Positions 25,706 to 35,403 are shown, counted from the stretch's first letter. The stretch is 64,000 nucleotides of DNA from Paraburkholderia diazotrophica (GCF_900108945.1 NZ_FNYE01000003.1:62001-126000), one strand, 5' to 3'. Numbers and translations are program-made. Notes: generated by a model from the letters alone, not told the origin.

Positions 25706-26640
25706 ATGCCCCGCTTCCAACGCTGAGCGACCAGGTCGTCGAACGGGTCGGCTTCGGCATTTTCGTGCTCGACCGTCAGATGAACGTGCTGATGTGGAAC
25801 CGCTTCATGCACGATCACAGCGGACTGTCGGCGCAGCAGGTGGTCGGCAAGTCGATTTTCGCGAGCTTTCCGGAACTCCCGCGCGTGTGGTTCACGCGCA
25901 AGGTCGAAAGCGTTTTCCAGCTCGGCAGCTTTGCGTTCAGTTCCTGGGAGCAGCGCCCGTATCTGTTCAAGTTCGATCATGACCGGCCGATCACAGGCGG
26001 CGTCGATTACATGCAGCAGGACTGCACGTTCATGCCGATCATGCGCGAGCGCGAAGTGGAGGCCGTCTGCGTGACGGTGTGCGACGTGACGCACGTGAGC
26101 ATCGTGCAGCGCGAGCGCGAAGAGGCTGTCGCGAAGCTCCAGGAATACGCGGACCGCGACGGTCTGACGGGCATCGCGAACCGCCGTTTCTTCGAAGCGC
26201 GGCTACGCGACGAATACACGCGCTGGCAGCGCTACGGCGGCAATCTGTCGATCCTGCTATTCGATCTCGATCACTTCAAGAAGATCAACGACCAGTTCGG
26301 CCACATGGTCGGCGATACAGTGCTGCGCGAGATGGCGCGGCGCGTGTCGCATGTCGTGCGTGCGCAGGATACGTTCGGGCGTTTCGGCGGCGAGGAGTTT
26401 GCGTTGCTGCTGCCGTGCACGCCGCTCGAAGATGCGATGCAGGTCGCGGAGAAGATCCGGAACACGATCGGTGAATCAGCCGTCGATGTGCAAGGCGTGA
26501 ACGTGCCGGTGACTGCGAGCGTCGGCGGCGCGGCGGCGCGCGTGGGCGTGCCGGCCTACGAGGCGCTCATCAACGAGGCGGATGCCGCGCTCTATAGCGC
26601 GAAACGGCAGGGGCGCAACCGCTCGGTGGCGTTCATCTGA
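25702..26640 (+). CDS. Diguanylate cyclase with PAS-like sensor
   Basis: A 312-residue protein. Residues 10-130 form a PAS-type sensor (ERVGFGIFVLDRQMNVLMWN), a short coiled linker follows (QREREEAVAKLQEYADRDGL), then a GGDEF domain. The active-site motif is GGEEF (229-233), and a canonical inhibitory I-site RxxD (Arg220-Asp223) sits five residues before it, so product feedback by c-di-GMP is likely. No membrane segment is seen. The ATG overlaps the CheC stop (ATGA), so an upstream-extended reading is rejected. Confidence 0.92.
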   Translation: MNAPLPTLSDQVVERVGFGIFVLDRQMNVLMWNRFMHDHSGLSAQQVVGKSIFASFPELPRVWFTRKVESVFQLGSFAFSSWEQRPYLFKFDHDRPITGGVDYMQQDCTFMPIMREREVEAVCVTVCDVTHVSIVQREREEAVAKLQEYADRDGLTGIANRRFFEARLRDEYTRWQRYGGNLSILLFDLDHFKKINDQFGHMVGDTVLREMARRVSHVVRAQDTFGRFGGEEFALLLPCTPLEDAMQVAEKIRNTIGESAVDVQGVNVPVTASVGGAAARVGVPAYEALINEADAALYSAKRQGRNRSVAFI

Positions 26641-26712
26641 GCGGTTTTCGCGGCGCGGGGGGCCGGGCGCCGCCGGCGCGAGCCGCGCGTGTTCGACGCC
26701 CGCTGCGCTGAT

Positions 26713-27135
26713 TCACTTGCGGCTCATCCGCGAGCCGACGATGCGCCACTGGCCGTCGCGACGCAGGAAATCGTCCTTGAATGCGAACACGGCGGACTGA
26801 CCGTTCGGCGCCATGAAGTGATCCTCGCCGACTGCGACGGCCCGATCGCCGTCCACATGAACCTCCACATTTTGCAGCGTCTGCGTCGAGCCCGCGGGCA
26901 ACGGCGGCGCGCTGAGCACATCGCTTTTGGTACGCGCCGCACCTGCCGGCGTGATCTCGCGATACGAGTCGTCGAGCAGCGCTTTGAGCGTGTCGCTATC
27001 GCGATGCATGCTTGCCTGCAGCCACGTTTCCTCCATCTGGCGGATCACGGCTTCGTCGTTTCGCGTCGCGAAGACGGGCGGCGAAAACGCAAAAGCGGCG
27101 AGAAGAGGCACGGCAAAAAACATATGGGTTTTCAT
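26713..27135 (-). CDS. Secreted NTF2-like (DUF4440/SnoaL) protein
   Basis: A 140-residue protein with an N-terminal signal peptide (MFFAVPLLAAFAFSPPVFA), so periplasmic. The mature part has the NTF2-like cone fold: EAVIRQMEETWLQASMHRD, then LLDDSYREITPAG and the final QWRIVGSR strand typical of DUF4440. The start at 27135 has an AAGGAA ribosome-binding sequence. No activity can be assigned. Confidence 0.8.
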   Translation of the reverse strand: MKTHMFFAVPLLAAFAFSPPVFATRNDEAVIRQMEETWLQASMHRDSDTLKALLDDSYREITPAGAARTKSDVLSAPPLPAGSTQTLQNVEVHVDGDRAVAVGEDHFMAPNGQSAVFAFKDDFLRRDGQWRIVGSRMSRK

Positions 27136-27685
27136 GATATTCCTTGAATAAAACGGAATTGACGGATTTTTCAAGTTAATTAGCCGTGACACGAAAATCA
27201 TTGGCCAATTAACGCCGGAAATAACCGATCCGAAAATCAATGCCAGGAAAATGTCGACTATTTGATGTCCGTGTCTTCCCGGCAGACAGCGGTGCGGTTT
27301 GCGAGCCGTCCTTCGGCGTCAAAGCGACGACAAATGTAATCGCGATTTACCTCGAGATATCTCAGACAAGTCCTAATTTGAGATAGACTGCCAATCGACG
27401 CCATAATCAGACGGCGACAAGGCGACTTTGATTGGACTTGTGTCAAATGCCGCCGGCATTATCCGATCGACATCCCATGCCGATTAACTGCGCGACTGCG
27501 TGCCCGCCGCACTCGCGCGATCGCGCGCTCTTTCTGCGGCGCCTGTCAAAGGTTGGTATACTTTTGGGCGTTTTCCGGCCTTTGCGGCTGGAGTTTCGCG
27601 CGTGTCCGCGCGCGCGGGCGGCTTGCCCTGCGGGTAGGCATGACTTCTTGATCGCCCCGTCGTGGGTGTCTCAGCGGAGATCGTC
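27136..27685. other. Gap upstream of the first hopanoid operon
   Basis: A 550-base gap. The first 300 bases are comparatively A+T-rich. A -10-like TATACT is at 27557-27562, preceded by GTCAAAG (27545-27551); the same arrangement occurs before hpnM. No gene is supported. Confidence 0.5.
27545..27562 (+). promoter_or_regulatory. Possible promoter of hpnD-hpnE-shc-hpnG
   Basis: GTCAAAG followed after five bases by TATACT, 124 bases upstream of the hpnD start. There is no clear -35 hexamer. A nearly identical element precedes hpnM. Confidence 0.4.
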
Positions 27686-28534
27686 TTGGCCGTTTCCAAC
27701 CTCGTCGTGGACGACACACAAACTGACGCAGCCGCCGCGAGTTCGGGCAGCTCGTTTTATCTCGCGATGCGCATCCTGCCGCCGGCGCAGCGCGACGCGA
27801 TGTACCAGGTCTACGCCTTCTGCCGCGCCGTCGACGACATCGCCGACAGCGACCTGCCGCGCACCGAGCGCGCTGCGGGTCTGGAGCGCTGGCGGTCGGA
27901 CATCGACGCGTGCTACGCGGGCTCGCCGCGCGCGTCGCTGCGCGAGCTGACCCGGCACATCCACACGTTTCACCTGCAGCGCGAAGACTTCCACGCGATG
28001 ATCGACGGCATGGCGATGGACGCGGCCGCCGACATCTGTGCGCCCGACGAAGCAACACTCGATCTGTACTGCGACCGCGTCGCGAGCGCGGCGGGCCGGC
28101 TGTCGGTGAGAATTTTCGGGATGGAAGAGCAGCCCGGCATCGAGCTGTCGCATCACCTGGGACGCGCGCTGCAACTGACGAACATCCTGCGCGATATCGA
28201 CGAAGACGCCGCGATCAATCGCTGCTATCTGCCGTACGAGCTGCTCGCGCGGGAAGGCATTGCGACGTCGAATCCGCTCACGGTCGCCGACGATCCGTCG
28301 CTGCCGCGCGTCTGCGCAACGCTCGCCGAGCGCGCGAAGCAGCACTTCGCCGCCGCCGACGCGATCATGGATGCGCAGCCGCGCGCGCAGGTTCGCGCGC
28401 CGCGCATCATGTCGGGCGTGTATCGCGTGCTGCTCGATCGCACGCTGGATCGCGGCTTCGACATTCCGCGCACGAAGATCAGCAAGCCGAAGCTGCGGCT
28501 GCTGGCCATCGTCGCGCGCTACGCTTTCTTTTGA
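27686..28534 (+). CDS. hpnD: Presqualene diphosphate synthase
   Basis: A 282-residue squalene/phytoene-synthase-family enzyme that joins two farnesyl diphosphates to presqualene diphosphate. The first Asp-rich motif is FCRAVDDIAD and the second is LRDIDEDAA near CYLPYELL; MRILPPAQRDAMYQVYAFC is typical of HpnD rather than HpnC. I chose the TTG at 27686, preceded by CGGAGA, over the GTG at 27662, which has no ribosome-binding site; neither is certain. It is the first gene of the hpnD-hpnE-shc-hpnG operon and overlaps hpnE by one base. Confidence 0.88.
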   Translation: MAVSNLVVDDTQTDAAAASSGSSFYLAMRILPPAQRDAMYQVYAFCRAVDDIADSDLPRTERAAGLERWRSDIDACYAGSPRASLRELTRHIHTFHLQREDFHAMIDGMAMDAAADICAPDEATLDLYCDRVASAAGRLSVRIFGMEEQPGIELSHHLGRALQLTNILRDIDEDAAINRCYLPYELLAREGIATSNPLTVADDPSLPRVCATLAERAKQHFAAADAIMDAQPRAQVRAPRIMSGVYRVLLDRTLDRGFDIPRTKISKPKLRLLAIVARYAFF

Positions 28535-29805
28535 TGCGCAAGCTGGTCCACGTGATCGGCGCGGGGCTGGCCGGTCTCGCGGCTGCGGTGCAGCTGCAGC
28601 GGCGCGGCGCGCAGGTGATCCTGTACGAAGCGGCCGAACAGGCGGGCGGCCGTTGCCGTTCGTACTACGACCGCGTGCTCGCGGGCACCGTCGACAGCGG
28701 CAATCACCTGATGCTGTCGGGTCAGCAGGCGACGCTGAACTATCTGCGTGCAATCGGTTCCGCCGAGGAACTCGTCGGGCCGATCCAGCCCGAATACCCG
28801 TTCGTCGATCTCGCGACAAACCGGCGCTGGACCGTGCGGATGTCGCCGGGACGTTTTCCGGCGTGGATCTTCGAGGCCGGCGCGCGCGTGCCGGATACGG
28901 TGTGGTCGGACTATTTGTCCATCGTGCCGCTGCTGTTCGCGAAGCCCGGTCGTACCGTCGCGCAGACGATGCGCAGCAACGGCGTATTGTGGGACCGCAT
29001 GCTGCGGCCGCTGCTGCTCGCGATGACGAACATCGAGCCGCGCCACGCGACGGCCGAACTCGCGGGCGCCGCGTTGCGCGACACGCTGGCGGCGGGCGGG
29101 GCCGCGAGCCGGCCGCTGATCGCGCGCAACGGGCTGGGCTCGGCCTTCGTCGAACCGGCGCTGCGCCTTTTGCAGCACGGCGGCGCGGCGATCCGGCTCG
29201 GTACGCGACTCGACGCGCTGGAGCTTGCGCACGCGTCGGAGAGCCGCGTGAGCGCGCTGCGCTTCGGCGGCGAGCGCGTCGAAATCGGCGCAAACGAGGC
29301 CGTCGTGCTGGCTGTGACGCCGGACGTCGCGCAGGCGCTGCTGCCGGGCGTGCAGGCTCCGGATGGCTTTTCCGCCGTCGTGACCGCGCACTACGCCGTC
29401 GAGCCGCCGCTCGGCCACCCGCCGCTGACGGGCCTCGTCAACGCGACCGCGGACTGGCTGATCGCATCCGACGGGCGTCTGTCGGTGACGGCGTATGACG
29501 CTGAGAGCCTCGTCGATGCGCCGCGCGATGAACTCGCGCGCACGCTGTGGAAGGACGTCGCGCGAGCGACGGGTCTGTCAGACGATCTGCCGCTGAAGTG
29601 GCAGTTGACAGTCGAGCCGCGCGCAACGATCGCCGCGCGGCCCGAAGACGAGATGCGCCGTCCCGCTACGCGCACTCGCTGGAATAATCTGATGCTTGCA
29701 GGCGACTGGACGGCAACCGGCCTGCCCGCGGGTATCGAAGGAGCGATCCGCTCGGGCCGGAAGGCTGCGGATACGCTGTTGAATGAACTGATGGAACGCC
29801 GATGA
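28534..29805 (+). CDS. hpnE: Hydroxysqualene dehydroxylase
   Basis: A 423-residue FAD-dependent amine-oxidase/desaturase-family protein. The dinucleotide-binding motif HVIGAGLAGLAAAVQLQRRG is at residues 6-25, and the C-terminal FAD motif LAGDWTATGLPAGIEGAIRS is typical of HpnE. It removes the hydroxyl of hydroxysqualene to give squalene. The start overlaps the hpnD stop (TGATG) and its stop overlaps the shc start (ATGA), so translation is coupled along the operon. Confidence 0.93.
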   Translation: MRKLVHVIGAGLAGLAAAVQLQRRGAQVILYEAAEQAGGRCRSYYDRVLAGTVDSGNHLMLSGQQATLNYLRAIGSAEELVGPIQPEYPFVDLATNRRWTVRMSPGRFPAWIFEAGARVPDTVWSDYLSIVPLLFAKPGRTVAQTMRSNGVLWDRMLRPLLLAMTNIEPRHATAELAGAALRDTLAAGGAASRPLIARNGLGSAFVEPALRLLQHGGAAIRLGTRLDALELAHASESRVSALRFGGERVEIGANEAVVLAVTPDVAQALLPGVQAPDGFSAVVTAHYAVEPPLGHPPLTGLVNATADWLIASDGRLSVTAYDAESLVDAPRDELARTLWKDVARATGLSDDLPLKWQLTVEPRATIAARPEDEMRRPATRTRWNNLMLAGDWTATGLPAGIEGAIRSGRKAADTLLNELMERR

Positions 29806-31835
29806 ACGACCTATCCATGACCCAGACGCTGGGCGATGCACTGCCTCAAACGCTGATCGACGATCACGCCCCAGTCGCGGCCGCGCTGGCGACGGGCGCT
29901 GCGCCCGTCGACGCGCTCGACGCCGCCGTCACGCGCGCGACTGATGCGATCCTCGCCGCGCAAAAGGACGACGGCCACTGGGTCTACGAACTCGAAGCCG
30001 ACGCGACGATTCCCGCCGAATACGTGCTGCTCGTCCATTACCTCGGCGAGACGCCCGACGTCGAACTCGAACAGAAGATCGCGCGCTATCTGCGCCGCAT
30101 CCAGCTGCCCAACGGCGGCTGGCCGCTCTTCACCGATGGCGCGCTCGATATCAGCGCGAGCGTGAAGGCGTATTTCGCGCTGAAGATGATTGGCGATCCG
30201 GAGGATGCAGAGCACATGGTCCGTGCACGCGAGGCGATCCTCGCGAACGGCGGCGCTGAGGCGTCGAACGTATTCACGCGCGTTCTGCTGGCGCTGTTCG
30301 GCGTGGTGACGTGGTACGCGGTGCCGATGATGCCCGTCGAAATCATGCTGCTGCCCAAGTGGTTCCCGTTCCATCTATCGAAGGTGTCGTACTGGGCGCG
30401 TACCGTGATCGTGCCGCTGCTCGTGCTGAACGCGAAGCGCCCCGTCGCGCGCAATCCGCGCGGCGTGCGCATCGACGAACTGTTCCGCGGCGCGCCCGTG
30501 ACGACGGGCCTGCTGCCGCGCTCAGGCCACCAGAGCAGAGGCTGGTTCGGCTTCTTCCGCACCGTCGACAGCGTGCTGCGCGTGACGGACGGCCTGTTTC
30601 CGAAGGCGTCGCGCGAGCGCGCGATCAAGGCGGCCGTCGCGTTCGTCGATGAGCGCCTGAACGGCGAAGACGGCCTCGGCGCGATTTTCCCGGCGATGGC
30701 GAATTCGGTGATGATGTACGACGTGCTCGGCTATCCCGCCGATCACCCGAATCGCGCGATCGCCCGCAAGTCGATCGACAAGCTGCTCATCGTCCACGAG
30801 GACGAAGCGTATTGCCAGCCGTGCCTGTCGCCTGTGTGGGATACGTCGCTCGCGGCGCATGCGCTGCTCGAAACGGGCGACGAGCGCGCCGAAGCGGCCG
30901 TGCTGCGCGGCCTCGAATGGCTGCGTCCGCTGCAGATTCTCGACGTGCGCGGCGACTGGATTTCGCGCCGTGCGGATACGCGTCCCGGTGGCTGGGCGTT
31001 CCAGTACAACAACGCCCATTACCCCGACGTCGACGATACGGCCGTGGTCGCGATGGCCATGCATCGCGCGGCGGCGCTGACGAAATCGGATGTCGACAGC
31101 AACGCGATTGCGCGCGCCCGCGAGTGGGTGGTCGGCATGCAGAGTAGCGATGGCGGCTGGGGCGCGTTCGAGCCGGAAAACACGCAGTACTACCTGAACA
31201 ACATTCCGTTCTCCGATCACGGCGCGCTCCTCGATCCGCCGACGGCGGACGTGTCGGGCCGCTGCCTGTCGATGCTCGCGCAACTCGGCGAAATGCCTGC
31301 GACCAGCGAGCCGGCACGCCGTGCGTACGACTATCTGCTGAAGGAGCAGGAAGACGACGGCAGCTGGTACGGCCGCTGGGGCATGAACTACATCTACGGC
31401 ACGTGGACGGCGCTGTGCGCGCTCAACGCGGCGGGCATCTCGCTCGAAGACGCGCGCATCAAACGCGCCGCGCAATGGCTCGTGTCGATCCAGAACCCGG
31501 ACGGCGGCTGGGGCGAAGACGGCACCAGCTACAAGCTCGACTATCGCGGCTACGAAAAGGCGCCGAGCATTCCGTCGCAGACGGCGTGGGCGCTGCTCGG
31601 CCTGATGGCGGCCGGTTACGTCGACCATCCCGCTGTCGCACGCGGCGTCGAATACCTGAAGAGCGAGCAGCGCGATCACGGCCTGTGGGATGAAGAGCGC
31701 TTCTCCGCAACGGGCTTTCCGCGCGTGTTCTATCTGCGTTACCACGGCTATCGCAAGTTCTTCCCGCTGTGGGCGCTCGCGCGCTACCGCAACATGACGC
31801 GCGCGGGCGAGAAGCGCGTCACCGTCGGCATGTGA
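29802..31835 (+). CDS. shc: Squalene-hopene cyclase
   Basis: A 677-residue class II triterpene cyclase (also called HpnF) that cyclises squalene to hopene in a monotopic membrane position. The catalytic DXDD motif is Asp409-Val-Asp411-Asp412 (PDVDDTAVVA). Several QW repeats are visible (for example QSSDGGWGAFEPENTQYYL, QNPDGGWGED and QKDDGHWVYELEADATIPAE). Full length for the family. It overlaps hpnE by 4 bases and hpnG by one. Confidence 0.97.
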   Translation: MNDLSMTQTLGDALPQTLIDDHAPVAAALATGAAPVDALDAAVTRATDAILAAQKDDGHWVYELEADATIPAEYVLLVHYLGETPDVELEQKIARYLRRIQLPNGGWPLFTDGALDISASVKAYFALKMIGDPEDAEHMVRAREAILANGGAEASNVFTRVLLALFGVVTWYAVPMMPVEIMLLPKWFPFHLSKVSYWARTVIVPLLVLNAKRPVARNPRGVRIDELFRGAPVTTGLLPRSGHQSRGWFGFFRTVDSVLRVTDGLFPKASRERAIKAAVAFVDERLNGEDGLGAIFPAMANSVMMYDVLGYPADHPNRAIARKSIDKLLIVHEDEAYCQPCLSPVWDTSLAAHALLETGDERAEAAVLRGLEWLRPLQILDVRGDWISRRADTRPGGWAFQYNNAHYPDVDDTAVVAMAMHRAAALTKSDVDSNAIARAREWVVGMQSSDGGWGAFEPENTQYYLNNIPFSDHGALLDPPTADVSGRCLSMLAQLGEMPATSEPARRAYDYLLKEQEDDGSWYGRWGMNYIYGTWTALCALNAAGISLEDARIKRAAQWLVSIQNPDGGWGEDGTSYKLDYRGYEKAPSIPSQTAWALLGLMAAGYVDHPAVARGVEYLKSEQRDHGLWDEERFSATGFPRVFYLRYHGYRKFFPLWALARYRNMTRAGEKRVTVGM

Positions 31836-32548
31836 TGGCGGCTCGGCCCGATCGCATGAACGCGAGCCTGCCCGTCATCGCCGTCACGGGGATGGCGTTC
31901 GAGGCGCGCATCGCGCGCGGCAAGGGTGTCGAGGCCGTGTTCGCGGCGCGCGCCGATCTGCTCGAACGCGCGCTGAACGAAGCCGTCGCGCGCGGCTGCG
32001 CGGGCATCGTCAGCTTCGGCACGGCGGGCGGGCTGGCGCCCGATCTGGCGCCCGGCGCGCTGATCGTCGCGAGCAGCGTGCATAGCCCGCTCGGACAGGT
32101 CAACACCGACTTGCGCTGGTCCGCGCGCATCGTCACCGCGCTCGGCGCGACACCGCTGCACGCAAAACTGCGGCGCGGGCCGATGGCGGGTGTAGGCGCG
32201 CCGCTCGTCGGCGCAGCGGACAAGGCGGCGCTGCATGCGTCGACGGGCGCGCTCGCCGTCGACATGGAATCTCACCTCGCGGGCGCGATCGCCGAAGCGA
32301 ACGGCTTGCCGTTCGCCGTCTGCCGCGCCGTCGTCGATCCGGCGTGGCGCACGCTGCCATCCGCCGCGACGGCGGGTTTGCGCGACGACGGCACGACGGC
32401 CATCGGCCCGATCCTGCGCGAACTGGCGCGTCAGCCGTCGCAACTCGGCGGCTTGCTGCAGGTTGCCGCCGACGCCCGCGCTGCCCGCAGCACGCTCGTC
32501 GCTGCCCGGCACGTCCTGGAACGCTCCGGCGCGCTCCTCTTTCCCTGA
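31835..32548 (+). CDS. hpnG: Hopanoid-associated phosphorylase HpnG
   Basis: A 237-residue nucleoside-phosphorylase-family protein. HpnG removes adenine from adenosylhopane to give phosphoribohopane. Family features are IVSFGTAGGLAPDLAPGALI, the substrate-binding AVDMESHLAGAIAEANGLPF near residue 140, and CRAVVDPAWRTLPS. The ATG at 31835 overlaps the shc stop by one base (TGATG); an ATG seven codons downstream is an alternative start. It is the last gene of the operon. Confidence 0.9.
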   Translation: MAARPDRMNASLPVIAVTGMAFEARIARGKGVEAVFAARADLLERALNEAVARGCAGIVSFGTAGGLAPDLAPGALIVASSVHSPLGQVNTDLRWSARIVTALGATPLHAKLRRGPMAGVGAPLVGAADKAALHASTGALAVDMESHLAGAIAEANGLPFAVCRAVVDPAWRTLPSAATAGLRDDGTTAIGPILRELARQPSQLGGLLQVAADARAARSTLVAARHVLERSGALLFP

Positions 32549-32765
32549 CGCGTCAAGCCGCGTGCCCGCAAGCCGCGCGGATTCGATGTCGAAATGAGGT
32601 CAACAAGAGAGCGGCGCCGAAAACGGACGGGGCGATTCTCCGAATCTATAACTGAAAGATTTATGTGCCATGTGCCGGCATGGACAGAAGCCGCCTCCGC
32701 AAATGCGAACTATCAATGTCCGGACCAATTCGGCAGCGCGAAGGGCTTACGCAAGCAGCAGTGCA

Positions 32766-33287
32766 TCAGGATGTCGAGCCCGGTTGGGGCCAAGGCCAGC
32801 CTTTTTTCTCGTCGGGCGCATCCCACTCGGCGGATGGTTCTGACTCGACCGACGCTTCGACCGGGCTGGCGTCCTCAGCTTCAGCGTGCGCCGGTTGGCT
32901 CGAAGCGCCGCTTTTCATCGCGGGAAGCCCGGTCCCAAACCACTTCACCTTTTTCTGCATATGGGTGACATACACGTTCCAGCCGGAAGGGTTGCCATCA
33001 AACAGGTCGTGCTGGACAGTCGACGCAAGCGCCTTGCGGTTGAGGTCCGTCTCGAGCAGTTCCTTTGGCCACAGAAAAAACGCGGTGGCGACGTGTGCGC
33101 CGAAATCGGCGACTGTCATCTTCGGGGTGAGTGCCCGGAGAAAGTCGAATTCCTGCAACGATTCCTGTGAACCCGCGAGCTGCACCACCTTCGCATCCGG
33201 TCGACCTGTCCTGGTCAGACAGCTCAGCGCCTCGAGCATATCGCCGAGGTGAAGCAGCAGTTCCCGTCTATCAAACCGGTCATCCAT
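32766..33287 (-). CDS. Protein of unknown function
   Basis: A 173-residue cytoplasmic protein that I cannot assign. The N-terminal 110 residues look globular (ELLLHLGDMLEALSCLTRTG, then DFGAHVATAFFLWPKELLET and NPSGWNVYVTHMQKK). The C-terminal 50 residues are low-complexity and acidic (SPVEASVESEPSAEW). The start at 33287 follows a GGAG ribosome-binding sequence. It is downstream of the SDR gene on the same strand (56-base gap). Confidence 0.65.
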   Translation of the reverse strand: MDDRFDRRELLLHLGDMLEALSCLTRTGRPDAKVVQLAGSQESLQEFDFLRALTPKMTVADFGAHVATAFFLWPKELLETDLNRKALASTVQHDLFDGNPSGWNVYVTHMQKKVKWFGTGLPAMKSGASSQPAHAEAEDASPVEASVESEPSAEWDAPDEKKGWPWPQPGSTS

Positions 33288-33343
33288 TGCAGCATCTCCG
33301 TTGATTGCACCGTTGTTCGATGATACTCGTCGTGCTGAGGTTG

Positions 33344-34219
33344 TCATGAACCCAACCTGGCCTTGACCATATTGTCCGCGCGTAACATGCCCGGCAACGC
33401 CTCGACGAAGAAATCCGCCTGCAATGCCGCGCCAGCCTGGACATCGTATTGCGAGAAGTCCCGGACACCAGCCGCCAATAGCACTTCATCATCGAGAAAG
33501 AAATTCCCCGAGCACTCCCTGGATGGACGGGTCAGTATGTAATGGGCGGCGTCGGCGACTATCTCCGGCTTGCGACACGCGGCAATCATATCGGCGCCGC
33601 CAATCTCGTTTCGCACGGCGGCCGTCGCAATCGCGGTTCTTGGCCACAGCGAATTGACGGCAACGCCACGGTCCCTGAACTCACCGGCCAGTGCCAATGT
33701 GAACAGGCTCATCGTGTATTTGGCGATCGTGTATGGCGGGAAATCCTTGAACCACTTTGCATCGGTGACGAGCGGTGGCGACAGCGTAAGAATGTGTGGA
33801 TTCGCCGAATTGAGCAGGTGAGGCAGGCAGGCCTGGGCACAGACAAACGTGCCTCTGCCGTTCACCCCGTGCATCAGGTCGTACCGCTTGACGGGCGTAT
33901 CCAGCGTTCCCGTCAGCCGGATGGCACTGGCATTGTTCACGAGTATGTCGATGCCGCCGAACACCTCAGCGGCCCGGGCAACCGCGCCCTTTACGCGTTC
34001 CTCATCGCGAATGTCGACGACCAGCGCAAGCGCCTTTCCACCCGCGGCTTCCACGGCGGCTGCCGCCGTATGCACGGTGCCCTCAAGCCGCGGGTCCGGA
34101 TTGGCCGTCTTCGCTGCAATCACAATGTTCGCGCCGTCACGCGCCGCACGGAGTGCAATGGCAAGCCCAATACCGCGACTGCCTCCTGACATGAATATTG
34201 TCTTGCCGGCGAGGCTCAT
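33344..34219 (-). CDS. Short-chain dehydrogenase/reductase
   Basis: A 291-residue SDR protein. The NAD(P)-binding motif is SGGSRGIGLAIAL (about 11-23), followed by NNASAI. The catalytic Ser position reads LSPP and is followed by YTIAK, the YxxxK motif. The sequence DAKWFKDFPPYTIAKYTMS and the extra C-terminal region resemble the HSDL2-like group of SDRs, whose substrates are poorly known. It begins an accessory-looking region on the minus strand. Confidence 0.85.
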   Translation of the reverse strand: MSLAGKTIFMSGGSRGIGLAIALRAARDGANIVIAAKTANPDPRLEGTVHTAAAAVEAAGGKALALVVDIRDEERVKGAVARAAEVFGGIDILVNNASAIRLTGTLDTPVKRYDLMHGVNGRGTFVCAQACLPHLLNSANPHILTLSPPLVTDAKWFKDFPPYTIAKYTMSLFTLALAGEFRDRGVAVNSLWPRTAIATAAVRNEIGGADMIAACRKPEIVADAAHYILTRPSRECSGNFFLDDEVLLAAGVRDFSQYDVQAGAALQADFFVEALPGMLRADNMVKARLGS

Positions 34220-34345
34220 GGTCGTTTCCTCGATACTTGGCGTGGCATGCGGTTAAGTTCGAAACGCGGCGTTGCTACGAGTCGAAACGTCTGGAGTCGA
34301 AGGTCGTTGCTGCGACGGCAGCGCTGAATGACGGCGGCGTTGCAT

Positions 34346-34945
34346 TCACCACTTCGCGACCTGAATGACCTCTCCTGTGATGTCCTCCAGCAAGCACCGT
34401 TTGTATGCCTGGGCGACCGCCTCTGCGGGAACCCCAGCGGAGCGAGCCTGCCCCATTGCTGCAAGCGTCTCCGAGACCCAGCCTGGGCTAACGACATTGA
34501 CCCGTGCCTTGCCCCTCAGTTCAAGTGCCGCCGACCTGCCGAATGCCTCGATGCCGGCATTCACGATGCTCACGGCCGCGCTCCCTGTCATGGGGTGTTG
34601 GGCCAGTATGCCGGAAGTCAGTGTCAGCGACCCGCCTTGCACGATATGGCCGACCGCGCGCCGGACAAGATTGACCTGTCCCATCAGCTTGTTGGCCAGG
34701 CTGAACGCAAAGTCGTCATCCGAGAGCGTTTCGAGCGGTGCGAATTTCGCCGCGCCGGCGACGCAGATCACGGCATCGACAGTTCCGAGCCGCTGGTACA
34801 TTGAGACGATGGATGCCTTATCTGTGAGGTCCACGGACAGGTCAGGTCCGCTGCGGCTGGCACGAATGACCTGATGTTCAGGCGACAGCATTCGCACAAC
34901 TTCCTTGCCGAGCAGTCCCGTTGCGCCGACTATCAGCACGCGCAT
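34346..34945 (-). CDS. Short SDR-family oxidoreductase
   Basis: A 199-residue compact SDR. The N-terminal motif GATGLLGKEVVRML is at residues 7-20, and VAGAAKFAP corresponds to NNAG. A conserved Ser is in LTSGILAQ, but the usual YxxxK reads VSIVNAG, so the catalytic Tyr is not obvious; this matches the known short-SDR group with altered active sites. The gene is upstream of the other SDR (126-base gap) and may be co-transcribed. Confidence 0.8.
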   Translation of the reverse strand: MRVLIVGATGLLGKEVVRMLSPEHQVIRASRSGPDLSVDLTDKASIVSMYQRLGTVDAVICVAGAAKFAPLETLSDDDFAFSLANKLMGQVNLVRRAVGHIVQGGSLTLTSGILAQHPMTGSAAVSIVNAGIEAFGRSAALELRGKARVNVVSPGWVSETLAAMGQARSAGVPAEAVAQAYKRCLLEDITGEVIQVAKW

Positions 34946-35403
34946 AGCTCCTCCTTATCCGGAAGGTCACGCCAGCGCCCAGTGAAGCATCGCGCGTGGC
35001 GTGCAGACGAACATCGTACTACCGCTGGCGGCAATGCGAACGCGACGGCTGCACGGCGAGCGGGCTAGAGTTTCCGTCGGCTCACCTGCGACAGGGAGCA
35101 TGCTGACGTCGTGGGAAACATCGCGATGAGACGCTGACCGGCGTGGTCATCATGTTCATCGCCCCCGCATGAATGCGGGCATTCCCGCGAAAAGCAGGGC
35201 TATCGATATGGGCACTGTTGATGAACGGAGTTCTGCACATCACGTACCTCGTCGTGACGCTCACTCGTTGAGTTGTCGTCCTCGGTAATAGCCACCGGCA
35301 ATCTGACGGTTTATTGGAGGGGGAGTTTCAACCGGGGCATCTTTCTATCTGGGCGCCTCATGAACCTGGTGCTTCCAGTTCTTTAGCGAACGATACTGCT
35401 TCC
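34946..35403. other. Gap without recognisable gene
   Basis: 458 bases with only weak open frames and no repeat or hairpin that I can support. It may contain the promoter of the short SDR gene. Confidence 0.4.
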
